Shown: positions 1-7,465, counted from the first letter of the stretch. The stretch is 20,833 nt of DNA from Lachnoclostridium sp. UBA739 (GCA_002297865.1 DBKX01000084.1:1-20833); one strand, 5' to 3'. Notes: generated from the sequence alone by a model not told the origin. Numbers and translations: made by a program.

Positions 1-80
1 CAGAGCCATCTTGCATAATACATAACAAATGAGTAGTTCGTTGATTTAACATTCACATACCGGAATAGAGAAGAAAGTAA

Positions 81-117
81 AGAGGAAGAAGCCATGGAGG
101 GCACTTCCTCTTTTTTT
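81..117 (+). terminator. Rho-independent terminator of an upstream gene
   Basis: An 8-bp perfect stem (81-88 with 104-111) is followed directly by an uninterrupted run of T. The loop can pair further (91-93 with 100-102). Orientation and T-tract fit termination of a plus-strand transcript that enters from before the window. No coding region is visible in 1-80. Confidence 0.75.
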
Positions 118-170
118 ACGTATAGGATTAGGGTGTCAGTCTTTGATATAAATTTCTCTCTTTCATCTAT

Positions 171-218
171 ATAAAAAAGAAGCTGTCGCTTTACGATTTT
201 TCAATCGTAAAAGCGACA
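171..218 (-). terminator. Terminator of pflA
   Basis: A long stem (184-198 with 203-218, one bulged base, 4-nt loop) lies about 40 nt after the pflA stop codon. Read on the minus strand, it is followed by a short spacer and a T-run (A-run at about 172-179 on the plus strand), which is the layout of an intrinsic terminator for pflA. Confidence 0.8.
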
Positions 219-259
219 CTCCCAATGTAATAAATGATAGAATTCAGTTTTGAACTTAT

Positions 260-1006
260 TCATTTTTGAGTGCGAATCGCTTTCACACCATTTAAAATAA
301 TCTGACGTGCTTTCTTTGCATCGTCTTTATCTAGGTTTTCTATACCCTTCAGAGGATACTCCATTCCTAAATTTTCATACTTTACGACTCCCATGGAATG
401 GTAAGGAAGTACTTCCAATTCTCTAAGGTTTCTAAATTGTGCGATACTCTGCCCTAGATGAAACAGCTTATCATCATCAAATGTATAGCCAGGTACGATT
501 ACATGGCGTACACGAAGTGAGATTCCAGCACGTTCCGTAGCTTTCTGAAATGCTAAAACTGGTTCCAAAGATTGTTTTACCAGTTCTTGATGCATAATAG
601 GATCGCTAGTCTTAATATCTAACATAACCAAATCGGTATACTGAAATAACTCTTGATAAGCTTCATCTTTTTCTGCTGTATAAGTAATTCCAGAAGTATC
701 AAGACAAGTATGAATGCCTTTTTCTTTTGCTTTCTTAAATAATTCAGTCAAGAAAGGAAGCTGTAACAGAGGTTCTCCACCAGTAGCAGTAATACCACCC
801 TTCGTATAAAAACCACGATTACGTTCAAATTCATCTAAGATTTTATCTACGGTCATGGAATCTCCTTCACCTGGTGTCCAGGTATCAGGATTGTGACAGA
901 AAAGGCATCGCATAGGACAGCCCTGGAAGAAGACTACAAATCTTACTCCAGGTCCATCTACAGTCCCAAAACTTTCAAGAGAGTGAATATTTCCTTTATG
1001 ATACAT
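260..1006 (-). CDS. pflA: Pyruvate formate-lyase activating enzyme (radical SAM)
   Basis: This 248-residue protein has the usual PflA length. It begins with the family hallmark around ESFGTVDGPGVR and carries the radical SAM cluster motif CPMRCLFC (C30, C34, C37), followed by the GGEP segment. PflA uses S-adenosylmethionine and a [4Fe-4S] cluster to abstract hydrogen from the loop glycine of pyruvate formate-lyase, switching the enzyme on under anaerobic conditions; it acts in the cytoplasm. The target glycine here lies in the separate small PFL gene at 4337-4579. A minus-strand AAAGGAA ribosome binding site precedes the ATG. In most clostridia pflA directly follows pflB; here the two are separated by a plus-strand three-gene block, and pflA has its own promoter (TTGACT-N17-TAAACT) with the same hexamers as the pflB promoter. 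Assignment to the PFL activase rather than another glycyl-radical activase is supported by the partner genes. Confidence 0.96.
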   Translation of the reverse strand: MYHKGNIHSLESFGTVDGPGVRFVVFFQGCPMRCLFCHNPDTWTPGEGDSMTVDKILDEFERNRGFYTKGGITATGGEPLLQLPFLTELFKKAKEKGIHTCLDTSGITYTAEKDEAYQELFQYTDLVMLDIKTSDPIMHQELVKQSLEPVLAFQKATERAGISLRVRHVIVPGYTFDDDKLFHLGQSIAQFRNLRELEVLPYHSMGVVKYENLGMEYPLKGIENLDKDDAKKARQIILNGVKAIRTQK

Positions 1007-1042
1007 TCAAATAATTCCTTTCATTTATATACAAGTATTCAT

Positions 1043-1071
1043 AGTTTACAATGTAAGAACTTTAAAGTCAA
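1043..1071 (-). promoter_or_regulatory. pflA promoter
   Basis: On the minus strand TTGACT (1066-1071) and TAAACT (1043-1048) are separated by 17 nt, about 37 nt before the pflA start. Hexamers and spacing are identical to those of the promoter upstream of the large pfl gene (6834-6862). Confidence 0.6.
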
Positions 1072-1382
1072 CGGTGGAATAATGGGGACAACTGATTGTA
1101 AGAATATTATAAGATTAGTTATTAAAAATAGATGAAAATTCACACTAAAGAGTAAAACGAGTTGTTATATTGTCCAATAATGTGAAATGAAATAGAACAT
1201 ATATTCTAAAAAAAAAGTGAGAAATTGATTTATTAACTGTAAAATGATATTTTAAAAGTACACAAATTGTGAACATGATTTATCCCCCCTTAAAATTTTA
1301 AGCATTAGAATACATCAATCATCCAAATAGGAGCAATTGAGTTCCCATATTGATTTTAGAATATAGAAAGGAGAAATTAGCG
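1072..1382. promoter_or_regulatory. Divergent intergenic region before the carrier-protein block
   Basis: About 310 very AT-rich bases lie between pflA (leftward) and the carrier-protein gene (rightward). Plus-strand promoter candidates are TTGATT (1225-1230) with TATTTT (1248-1253) at 17-nt spacing, and TTGTGA (1267-1272) with TAAAAT (1291-1296) at 18-nt spacing; neither is close to consensus. A C-run at 1284-1289 interrupts the AT-rich stretch. No convincing small gene or structured RNA was seen. Confidence 0.4.
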
Positions 1383-1667
1383 ATGGAAGAAGTAAGACAG
1401 GCGCTGTCTGATATTTTAATGGAACTGGGATTTCAAAAAAGACATATTAAAGATTTTGCGATTACAACAGATCAACTAGGAATAAATTCAATAAACTTAT
1501 TAAGAATATCTATATATCTGAATGAAAAATTTGGTACATCATTAAAATTAAGAAGACGAAATAAGAACAGTCTTCAGGATATTTGCAATCAGGTGGTACA
1601 AGAAATTGCATCTAAATGCAAAGAGAAGAGCAGATATGATCATAAAAGTAAGGAGGGAAAAGAATGA
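1383..1667 (+). CDS. Acyl carrier protein-like protein
   Basis: This 94-residue protein fits a phosphopantetheine carrier protein. It has a four-helix-type pattern with the attachment motif LGINSINLL, where Ser36 would carry 4'-phosphopantetheine. The residue before the serine is Asn rather than the usual Asp, an uncommon but tolerated variation. The C-terminal tail after about residue 78 is strongly charged and longer than in fatty-acid ACPs. I place the start at the ATG preceded by AAAGGAG (1367-1373, 9-nt spacing) instead of an upstream in-frame TTG without a ribosome binding site. Its stop overlaps the start of the next gene by 4 nt (ATGA), so the two are probably translationally coupled. 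With the adjacent adenylating enzyme and KASIII-like protein it probably carries an activated acid as a thioester. It is unlikely to be the housekeeping fatty-acid ACP, because the genes around it are not fab genes. Confidence 0.8.
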   Translation: MEEVRQALSDILMELGFQKRHIKDFAITTDQLGINSINLLRISIYLNEKFGTSLKLRRRNKNSLQDICNQVVQEIASKCKEKSRYDHKSKEGKE

Positions 1668-2665
1668 AAAGTAAAAGAGGAATTCAAATAAGAGATATTG
1701 CAGTATATCATCCGAATACAGTAAGAGATAATCAGTATTATTTAAATCAGTATGAAGATAAGGAACGCGAACTTGCGAAAAGCGTTATGGAAGAAATTTT
1801 AGGAAGAGATAGGCGATATGTAATAGAACCTGGAAATGGGGAAAACTCATTAAGTTTAAGTATTGCAGCCTCAAAAGCTGTTTTAGAAAAAACAGGATTG
1901 AGCGGAAGTGACATTGATGGAATTATTGTTTGTAGTATCACAGCGGAATATATGAGTCCGACGCAAGCCTTGATGGTTCATAACGAAATACAAGGAAGGG
2001 TGGATGCTTTTTGCTTTGATTTACGGGCAGCCTGTATTGGTATGGTTTCGGGAATTGATATAGCTGGAAAGTTTATTAAGATGCAAGAAAATACAAAGAG
2101 GGTATTGGTAGTGGCAGCAGAGTGCATGAGTTTAATTTGGAAAAAGGAAGATATTGTTGACTATACATGTTTTGGAGAGGCAGCATGTGCCGTAATTGTT
2201 GAAGCTACAAATGACAGCAGTAAAGATATACATACTAGATATTGGAACGATAATCGAACATCTGAATTAATCCCACTTCCTAAAAAGGGACTAACAGAAA
2301 GAGTGCTGAACTCCGATTGCGTATTAGAATTTGAACTTTCACCATCAGAGTCAATTAGTTTAGAAAGATGCAAGCCAGAAATTCAGCGCATTTTAAGAGA
2401 CAATCACATAACATTAGATGATATAAAAATATTTTGCGTATCTCAGCTTTCTAAGCAATTAGGCGAAGAAATATACGAAGCACTTGCAGTACCAATGGAA
2501 AAGCGTATTTACATAGGAGATAAATATGGATACACAGGAGCTAACTGTACATATATCTGTTTATATGAAGCAATAAAACAGGGACGAGTAGAGAGAGGAG
2601 ATTATATTCTTATATGGACAATGGGCTATGGAGACCAGTATGTTGTGAGTCTGTTTCATTATTAG
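1664..2665 (+). CDS. KASIII-like acyltransferase lacking the catalytic His and Asn
   Basis: This 333-residue protein has the length and fold signatures of 3-oxoacyl-ACP synthase III. The nucleophile motif FDLRAACIGMVSGI places the acyl-accepting cysteine at Cys124. The other two catalytic positions are changed: the usual PHQ motif reads VSQ (Ser260 in place of His), and the usual GNTSA motif reads GYTGA (Tyr290 in place of Asn). These His and Asn residues stabilise the enolate formed by malonyl-ACP decarboxylation in FabH. Their loss suggests that the protein does not perform normal decarboxylative condensation and may move an acyl group to a nucleophile other than malonyl-ACP, as some natural-product KASIII homologues do. 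It overlaps the carrier-protein gene by 4 nt and has a good AAGGAGGG ribosome binding site. The ligase that would supply its acyl group follows. The substrate is unknown. Confidence 0.85.
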   Translation: MKSKRGIQIRDIAVYHPNTVRDNQYYLNQYEDKERELAKSVMEEILGRDRRYVIEPGNGENSLSLSIAASKAVLEKTGLSGSDIDGIIVCSITAEYMSPTQALMVHNEIQGRVDAFCFDLRAACIGMVSGIDIAGKFIKMQENTKRVLVVAAECMSLIWKKEDIVDYTCFGEAACAVIVEATNDSSKDIHTRYWNDNRTSELIPLPKKGLTERVLNSDCVLEFELSPSESISLERCKPEIQRILRDNHITLDDIKIFCVSQLSKQLGEEIYEALAVPMEKRIYIGDKYGYTGANCTYICLYEAIKQGRVERGDYILIWTMGYGDQYVVSLFHY

Positions 2666-2733
2666 TGAAATATCTATATCGAAAGAGTCTGTTTTGTAAA
2701 AATATTGAAATATATTTAGAAAGGAATGATGTA

Positions 2734-4272
2734 GTGTATAAGGAAAATGAAAAACTATTTAATATTGCAGAGTACTTATTAGAAGATTGCAATTTAAGAA
2801 AAGGAAGACAAGATAAAGTAGCTGTTTATTATAGAAGTGAAGTTTATACTTATATAGAATTAAATGAAAAGGCTAATCAGTATGCGAATTATTTAGTGAG
2901 TAAGGGAATTCCAAAGGGAAATCGTATTGGAATTTATCTTTACAGCAGTCCGCATTTTGTTGCTTTGTTTCTTGGTGCGATAAAGGCAGGTATTATTCCA
3001 GTCCTAATTAATACAAAAATGAATTGTAAAGAAGTTTTACATATAATGGAGAGCACGAGATGTGTATTTTTATTTGCTGATAAAAGATTAAAAAGCAATC
3101 TATCAAATTTTAATGGAAGACAAGCACAGAATATAATCATGGACTACGAAGAACAAACAGGGAAAATGCAAAAAGAGTTCAATGCGCATATGACTAAAAA
3201 AGAAGATGAAGCCTTTATTATTTTCACATCAGGAAGTAGCGGAAAACCAAAAGGTGTGGTACATAGACAGGTGGCAATAAAGCACTGTATAGAGTCTTAT
3301 GGTGTGAATATTCTACAAAGTGAAGAGACTGATATTTTTTATTCGCCATCCCAGTTATCCTATGCCATGGGATTAGGCATTAACTTGTACTTTCCTTTTG
3401 CTGTAGGTGCAAGTGCTGTTCTCCAAGAGAATGATGATTTATATAGTGTATTAGATAATTTGCGAAAATATCCAGTCACAAAGTTCTTTGCAGTACCATC
3501 AGTGTATAAGTATTTGGACTGGCTAATTCCAGAAGGAGAAAATCCATTTAGGAACAGTAAAATATGCTTAGCTGCAGGAGAAGCTTTGCCTAGATATTTG
3601 TACGATGTATGGGAAAATAGATTTAAGAAGTCAATATATCAAAGCTATGGAATGACAGAGACACTTTTTGCGATTGTAGCAGACTGTGATCATAAAAAAG
3701 CATTAGGATTACCGGTTTTAGGATACCAAGTAGATATTGTAGATGAGTTAGGAAGAAAGGTAGACACAGGTCAGGAGGGAGAAATTACTGTAACGGGAGA
3801 TAGCGTTATGATGGCATATTGGGAAAATGAATCGCAGACAAAGAAAGTCTTAAGGGATAGTACCTTTTTCACTGGTGATCGAGGATATCTTGACGAGGAA
3901 GGATTACTCTGGTACATAGGAAGAAATAAAGATATGTTTAAACGAAATGGAGAATGGCAAAGTGTAAATCCTATTGAAGAGAATATTTTAAGTAATACAA
4001 GTATTATGGAAACCGCAGTAGTTCTTGAAATAGACAAACAAGGAAATAATAAACTTGTTGCATATGTAGCTATTCAATATGATAGGTCATATAAAGAAGT
4101 GTTTTCTGGTATAAAAGAACAGTTTCTAATTCAAGGAATGCATAACTATATCCCTGATAGATGGGTGGTTTTAGCCGAAATTCCAAAAGGAACAACTGGA
4201 AAGACAGATCGAAATCAGCTGAAGCAAGAAATACCAGTGTATGTTGTTGATAATGATGAGTTAGAGATATAA
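2734..4272 (+). CDS. Adenylate-forming acyl/aryl ligase (benzoate-CoA ligase-like)
   Basis: This 512-residue ANL-superfamily enzyme activates a carboxylic acid as acyl-adenylate and then passes it to a thiol, either CoA or the phosphopantetheine arm of a carrier protein. Visible motifs are the P-loop FTSGSSGKPKGVVH, the adenine-binding YGMTET segment, FFTGDRG, the hinge region GRNKDMFKRNGEWQSVNP, and the C-terminal catalytic lysine in GTTGKTDRNQL. Overall architecture resembles benzoate-CoA ligases. The start chosen is GTG at 2734, preceded by GAAAGGA at 2718-2724. An in-frame ATG at 2614 lies inside the KASIII gene without a ribosome binding site and would add a non-conserved extension. A bidirectional terminator follows the gene, closing the block. 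Together with the neighbouring carrier protein it forms a loading module; the acid is not predictable by eye. Confidence 0.88.
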   Translation: MYKENEKLFNIAEYLLEDCNLRKGRQDKVAVYYRSEVYTYIELNEKANQYANYLVSKGIPKGNRIGIYLYSSPHFVALFLGAIKAGIIPVLINTKMNCKEVLHIMESTRCVFLFADKRLKSNLSNFNGRQAQNIIMDYEEQTGKMQKEFNAHMTKKEDEAFIIFTSGSSGKPKGVVHRQVAIKHCIESYGVNILQSEETDIFYSPSQLSYAMGLGINLYFPFAVGASAVLQENDDLYSVLDNLRKYPVTKFFAVPSVYKYLDWLIPEGENPFRNSKICLAAGEALPRYLYDVWENRFKKSIYQSYGMTETLFAIVADCDHKKALGLPVLGYQVDIVDELGRKVDTGQEGEITVTGDSVMMAYWENESQTKKVLRDSTFFTGDRGYLDEEGLLWYIGRNKDMFKRNGEWQSVNPIEENILSNTSIMETAVVLEIDKQGNNKLVAYVAIQYDRSYKEVFSGIKEQFLIQGMHNYIPDRWVVLAEIPKGTTGKTDRNQLKQEIPVYVVDNDELEI

Positions 4273-4289
4273 ACAAAGCTATAACGGCA

Positions 4290-4326
4290 AATGCCCTAAC
4301 CATTTTAAGCAATTGGCTAGGGCATT
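4290..4326. terminator. Bidirectional terminator between ligase and pfl genes
   Basis: A 12-bp stem with one mismatch (4290-4301 with 4315-4326) sits between the converging ligase gene and small pfl gene. T-rich sequence follows on the plus side, and AT-rich sequence with T-runs follows on the minus side, so the hairpin can serve both transcripts. Confidence 0.75.
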
Positions 4327-4336
4327 AATTCATTTA

Positions 4337-4579
4337 TTACATTGCATCATGGAATGTTCTAGAAATAACTTCATCCTGCTGAGCTTTTGTTAATTTATTA
4401 AAGTTAACAGCATATCCAGAAACACGAATTGTTAATTGAGGATATTTTTCAGGATGCGCCTGAGCATCTAAAAGAGTTTCCTTTGTGAATACATTTACGT
4501 TTAAGTGATGGCCACCTTTTTCTACATAACCATCTAATAAGCTTACCATATTTTCGATTTGAGCTGCACTAATTTCCAT
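4337..4579 (-). CDS. Separate glycyl-radical domain of pyruvate formate-lyase (GrcA-like)
   Basis: These 80 residues match the C-terminal end of ordinary PFL, from the region around [15 protein letters not shown] to the end, including the glycyl-radical loop RVSGYAV with the radical-bearing Gly55. The gene has its own ATG and a strong AAAGGAG ribosome binding site, and lies 104 nt downstream of the 690-residue PFL body, on the same strand. Together the two proteins have about 770 residues, close to intact PFL (E. coli 759). The simplest reading is a naturally split enzyme: the small subunit docks on the body, PflA generates the radical on Gly55, and the radical is relayed to the Cys pair in the large subunit. 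It resembles E. coli GrcA (YfiD), which replaces a damaged radical domain, but here it appears to be the only source of that domain in the locus. Confidence 0.9.
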   Translation of the reverse strand: MEISAAQIENMVSLLDGYVEKGGHHLNVNVFTKETLLDAQAHPEKYPQLTIRVSGYAVNFNKLTKAQQDEVISRTFHDAM

Positions 4580-4636
4580 TGTGAATTCTCCTTTCGTCTG
4601 TCAAAATATTTTATAAAATATCTATAGGGAAATAAC

Positions 4637-4667
4637 TCTAGGAGACTGGGGAGCCAGTCCCCCTAGA
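4637..4667 (-). promoter_or_regulatory. Hairpin between the two pfl genes
   Basis: A GC-rich stem of 13 pairs with one bulge and one G-U pair (4637-4649 with 4654-4667, 4-nt loop) lies between the large and small pfl genes. It is not followed by a T-run on the minus strand, so it is not a classical terminator. It may stabilise or set the 3' end of one cistron, or limit read-through between the subunits. Confidence 0.6.
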
Positions 4668-4683
4668 ATTATGAATTTGTGAA

Positions 4684-6756
4684 TTAAAGAGATGCGTTTG
4701 GCTCGTTACAAGCGCAGTCTAGAGGCATATCGAATTCGATTTCACCCATAGTTACAACGTCATCTTTACCAAGAGCACCTGGGATGATGGAGAAAGTATT
4801 AGAGATACCATCCTGAGCATCTTTCCAAGGTAATTTGGATACAGAACTTAAACTTGCAACCGCACCATGTTTGTCACGGTTGTGCATTGGGTTAGCACCT
4901 GGAGCAAACGCTTCACCGTATTTACGTCCGTCTGGAGTAGAACCAGTAGCTCTACCGTAAACAACGTTTGATGTGATTGTTAAGATAGATGTTGTTGGAA
5001 TACTATCTCTGTAAGTGAAGTTCTGACGGATATATCCCATGAAAGTAGAAACAACTTCAGAAGCGATAGAGTCAACGCGGTCATCGTCATTTCCGTATTT
5101 AGGGAAATCACCTTCTACTTCGTAGTCAACAGCAATACCATTTTCATCACGGATTGGTTTTACTGTTGCATATTTAATAGCGGATAAAGAATCAGCAACT
5201 ACAGATAAACCAGCGATACCTGTAGCGAACCATCTCTTAACTTCTTTATCATGAAGAGCCATTTGTAATCTCTCATAGCTGTATTTATCATGCATGTAGT
5301 GAATGATATTTAGCGCATTTACATAAACGCCAGCTAACCATTTCATCATGTCTTTGTATGCATCCCAAACTTCATCGTAGTTTAATACGTCAGAAGTGAT
5401 TGGACGGAATTTAGGACCAACCTGCTTCTTAGAAACTTCATCCACACCACCGTTGATAGCGTAAAGAAGACATTTCGCAAGGTTTGCTCTAGCTCCGAAG
5501 AACTGCATTTCTTTACCAACACGCATAGAAGATACACAACAAGCGATTGCGTAATCGTCACCAGATGTTACACGCATTAAGTCATCGTTTTCGTACTGTA
5601 CAGAAGATGTTTCGATAGAAGTCTTAGCACAGAACTGTTTGAATCCTGTAGGAAGTTTAGTAGACCATAAAACTGTTAAGTTTGGTTCTGGAGCTGTTCC
5701 TAAGTTGCTTAGTGTATGAAGGTAACGGAAGGAAGACTTAGTTACAAGTGTACGTCCGTCGATACCCATACCACCGATTGACTCAGTTACCCATGTAGGA
5801 TCCCCTGAGAAAATATCATTGTAATCAGGTGTTCTTGCAAATTTTACAAGACGTAGTTTCATGATGAAGTGATCTACGAATTCCTGAATTTGTTCTTCTG
5901 TGTATTTACCAGCTTTCAAATCTCTTTCAGCGTAAATATCAATGAATGTAGAAGTACGTCCAAGAGACATAGCAGCGCCGTTCTGCTCTTTGATAGCAGC
6001 AAGGTAAGCGAAGTACATCCATTGGATAGCTTCCTTAACATCTGTAGCTGGTTTGGAGATATCGTAACCATAGATAGCACCAAGTTCTTTTAATTCTTTA
6101 AGAGCTCTGATTTGCTCGCTGAATTCTTCACGGTTTCTTACGTTATCAGGAGTCATTACTGGAGAAGTAGAGTTTAACTGATCCATTTTGTCCTGAATTA
6201 AGAAGTCAACACCGTATAGGGCAACTCTTCTGTAGTCACCGATAATACGTCCACGTCCGTAAGCGTCTGGAAGACCTGTAATAACGTGGCTTGAACGGCA
6301 GGCACGAATCTCTGGAGTGTAAGCATCGAATACACCAGCGTTGTGTGTTTTTCTGTGCTTGGAGAAGTATTCAACTACTTCTTCGTCAACTTTGTAACCG
6401 TTATCTTCACAAGCTTTCATAGCCATACGGATACCACCGTTTACTTGAAGAGCACGTTTTAATGGTTTTTCTGTCTGTAAACCAACGATTGTTTCTTTAT
6501 CTTTATCAATATATCCAGCTGGGTGGGATGTGATAGTAGAGATAACTTTTGTATCCATATCTAAAACGCCACCAGCGTTTCTTTCATCTTCTAATAATTT
6601 AAGGATTTGAGACCAAAGATCTTTTGTTGCTTCTGTAGGTCCCGCTAAGAAAGAATCATCTCCAGTGTATGGAGTGTAGTTTTTCTGAATGAAATCTCTA
6701 ACGTCAACAGATTTTGACCAATTACCTTTAACAAATGATTCCCAAGCGTTTTGCAT
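4684..6756 (-). CDS. pflB: Pyruvate formate-lyase body without its glycyl-radical domain
   Basis: This 690-residue formate C-acetyltransferase cleaves pyruvate with CoA to acetyl-CoA and formate in the cytoplasm. Sequence similarity to PFL runs from the N terminus (WESFVKGNW) through the catalytic pair in [10 protein letters not shown] (Cys406 and Cys407) to the segment around [19 protein letters not shown], where it stops just before the radical loop present in intact PFLs. The missing domain is encoded by the next gene downstream. The reading frame is otherwise intact, its stop is clean and the following gene has its own ribosome binding site, which argues for an established split and against a recent frameshift. 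A strong AAAGGAGG site precedes the ATG. Transcription probably starts at TTGACT-N17-TAAACT, about 75-105 nt upstream. Confidence 0.95.
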   Translation of the reverse strand: MQNAWESFVKGNWSKSVDVRDFIQKNYTPYTGDDSFLAGPTEATKDLWSQILKLLEDERNAGGVLDMDTKVISTITSHPAGYIDKDKETIVGLQTEKPLKRALQVNGGIRMAMKACEDNGYKVDEEVVEYFSKHRKTHNAGVFDAYTPEIRACRSSHVITGLPDAYGRGRIIGDYRRVALYGVDFLIQDKMDQLNSTSPVMTPDNVRNREEFSEQIRALKELKELGAIYGYDISKPATDVKEAIQWMYFAYLAAIKEQNGAAMSLGRTSTFIDIYAERDLKAGKYTEEQIQEFVDHFIMKLRLVKFARTPDYNDIFSGDPTWVTESIGGMGIDGRTLVTKSSFRYLHTLSNLGTAPEPNLTVLWSTKLPTGFKQFCAKTSIETSSVQYENDDLMRVTSGDDYAIACCVSSMRVGKEMQFFGARANLAKCLLYAINGGVDEVSKKQVGPKFRPITSDVLNYDEVWDAYKDMMKWLAGVYVNALNIIHYMHDKYSYERLQMALHDKEVKRWFATGIAGLSVVADSLSAIKYATVKPIRDENGIAVDYEVEGDFPKYGNDDDRVDSIASEVVSTFMGYIRQNFTYRDSIPTTSILTITSNVVYGRATGSTPDGRKYGEAFAPGANPMHNRDKHGAVASLSSVSKLPWKDAQDGISNTFSIIPGALGKDDVVTMGEIEFDMPLDCACNEPNASL

Positions 6757-6787
6757 TTGAAAATCCTCCTTTAATAATCTAGTTGTA

Positions 6788-6811
6788 CCCGGTTGAGTAC
6801 TGAGGACCGGG
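6788..6811 (-). promoter_or_regulatory. Hairpin in the pflB leader
   Basis: A 6-bp GC stem (6788-6793 with 6806-6811) encloses a self-complementary AGTACT core, in the predicted 5' leader between the pflB promoter and its ribosome binding site. It could stabilise the messenger or act in control; no known riboswitch is recognised. Confidence 0.4.
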
Positions 6812-6833
6812 GCCTGTGTTGTAATATGGTGTT

Positions 6834-6862
6834 AGTTTAATAAACTTTATGTCGAAAGTCAA
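6834..6862 (-). promoter_or_regulatory. pflB promoter
   Basis: On the minus strand TTGACT (6857-6862) and TAAACT (6834-6839) are 17 nt apart, giving a leader of about 70 nt before the pflB start. Both hexamers and the spacing repeat exactly in the pflA promoter. Confidence 0.6.
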
Positions 6863-6938
6863 TAGTAAGAACGTTGCCAAAGATAGACAGAAATATGTGA
6901 ATATGTTGAAATATGTAAAAAGTAATAAAAAATACAGA

Positions 6939-7107
6939 ATTGTATGCTTGAAAGTACACTAAAACACTAGGTATTAATTTCTAAGAGGCGTAAGGGGGAG
7001 GATGTAGGTAAGGCAGAAATACTGAGAATTGAGAAGAATTTTGTATACAAAGTAAAAAGAATATTTTAGTGAGTGAAATGAAGAAATTGTACATTATTGC
7101 ATACAAT
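6939..7107. promoter_or_regulatory. Three copies of a TTGTAT-RCAA operator-like motif
   Basis: The region upstream of the small-peptide promoter holds three related sites: ATTGTATGCTT (6939-6949), the perfect palindrome TTGTATACAA (7041-7050), and TTGCATACAAT (7098-7107 and next base region), which on the other strand reads ATTGTATGCAA. The last overlaps a wider dyad, ATTGTA (7086-7091) with TACAAT (7102-7107). The palindromic form suggests binding by a dimeric regulator, but in AT-rich DNA such short motifs can arise by chance. The rest of 6863-7150 shows no gene. Confidence 0.35.
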
Positions 7108-7150
7108 ATCATAAAGAAATAAAAAAACTCAAAAAAATGTAAATTACACC

Positions 7151-7178
7151 TTGAAAATGGGAAAATAAATAGTATAAT
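7151..7178 (+). promoter_or_regulatory. Promoter of the peptide/radical SAM operon
   Basis: TTGAAA (7151-7156) and a perfect TATAAT (7173-7178) are separated by 16 nt. Transcription would begin near 7185, about 45 nt before the small peptide gene. This is the strongest sigma-A-type promoter seen in the window and is the only clear one for the long operon that follows. Confidence 0.75.
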
Positions 7179-7230
7179 GAAAATGTGGTAAAAAAAACCA
7201 CTCTATTACATATAAAAGGAGGCACTTAGT

Positions 7231-7320
7231 ATGAAAGAAATGCAAAAACAAGCTGATGCTATGAGCGTTGAATTTTCATGTATGTATTTATGCGTAGATG
7301 AAACAGAGGATGACGAATAG
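7231..7320 (+). CDS. Short Cys-containing peptide, candidate RiPP precursor
   Basis: This 29-residue open frame has an excellent ribosome binding site (AAAAGGAGG at 7214-7222, 8-nt spacing) directly behind a strong promoter and immediately before a radical SAM/SPASM gene. The N-terminal half is polar and helix-prone (MKEMQKQADAM). The centre is VEFSCMYLCV with two cysteines in a C-x3-C arrangement (Cys17, Cys21) next to Tyr19. The tail is very acidic, with seven Asp/Glu among the last eight residues except one Thr. Size, position and composition fit a substrate for the radical SAM enzyme, with removal of the leader by TldD/TldE; there is no Gly-Gly leader site and no C39 transporter. I do not recognise it as a known RiPP family. 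An alternative is a regulatory leader peptide, since hairpins follow it, but the strong start signals and neighbours favour a precursor. Confidence 0.65.
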   Translation: MKEMQKQADAMSVEFSCMYLCVDETEDDE

Positions 7321-7332
7321 TCTAAACTAGTT

Positions 7333-7407
7333 TACATGCCTCATTAAAATGTGGGGCATGTACTTATGAAACAAGTAACCCTATGATTTTGTAGAAGCCA
7401 AAATCAT
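7333..7407 (+). promoter_or_regulatory. Two intercistronic hairpins after the peptide gene
   Basis: An 11-pair stem (7333-7343 with 7352-7362, including a G-U pair) starts 13 nt after the peptide stop. It is followed by a perfect 8-bp stem (7383-7390 with 7400-7407). Neither has a T-run, so full termination is not expected. In RiPP operons hairpins here commonly stabilise the precursor transcript or reduce read-through into the enzyme genes; that role is inferred. Confidence 0.5.
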
Positions 7408-7441
7408 TAAGATAAATTAAAATAAAGGAAAAGGAGGCGAA

Positions 7442-7465
7442 GAAACATTTGCTTCTAAATGTTTC
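7442..7465 (+). promoter_or_regulatory. Hairpin between ribosome binding site and radical SAM start
   Basis: A perfect 9-bp stem (7442-7450 with 7457-7465) with a 6-nt loop lies just after the strong AAGGAGG at 7431-7437. It contains the ATG at 7459 and precedes the ATG at 7474. When folded, it shortens the effective distance from the ribosome binding site to 7474 to about 12 nt. Confidence 0.55.

Noticed and set aside
893..1135. Plus-strand open frame of 80 codons over the pflA start
   Set aside because: It is mostly antisense to conserved pflA sequence, with no ribosome binding site or recognisable family.
2614..2733. Longer ligase start at ATG 2614
   Set aside because: It lies inside the KASIII gene, has no ribosome binding site, and the extension does not resemble the family; GTG 2734 has GAAAGGA at proper distance.
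4337..4579. Small pfl gene as a mere frameshift artefact of pflB
   Set aside because: A 104-nt spacer, a strong separate ribosome binding site and a hairpin lie between the parts, and the large gene ends cleanly.
7231..7320. Assignment of the peptide as freyrasin/ranthipeptide-type (C-x3-D) or sactipeptide
   Set aside because: The Cys spacing to acidic residues is C-x-D and C-x2-E, and no repeated motif is present; the class is left open.
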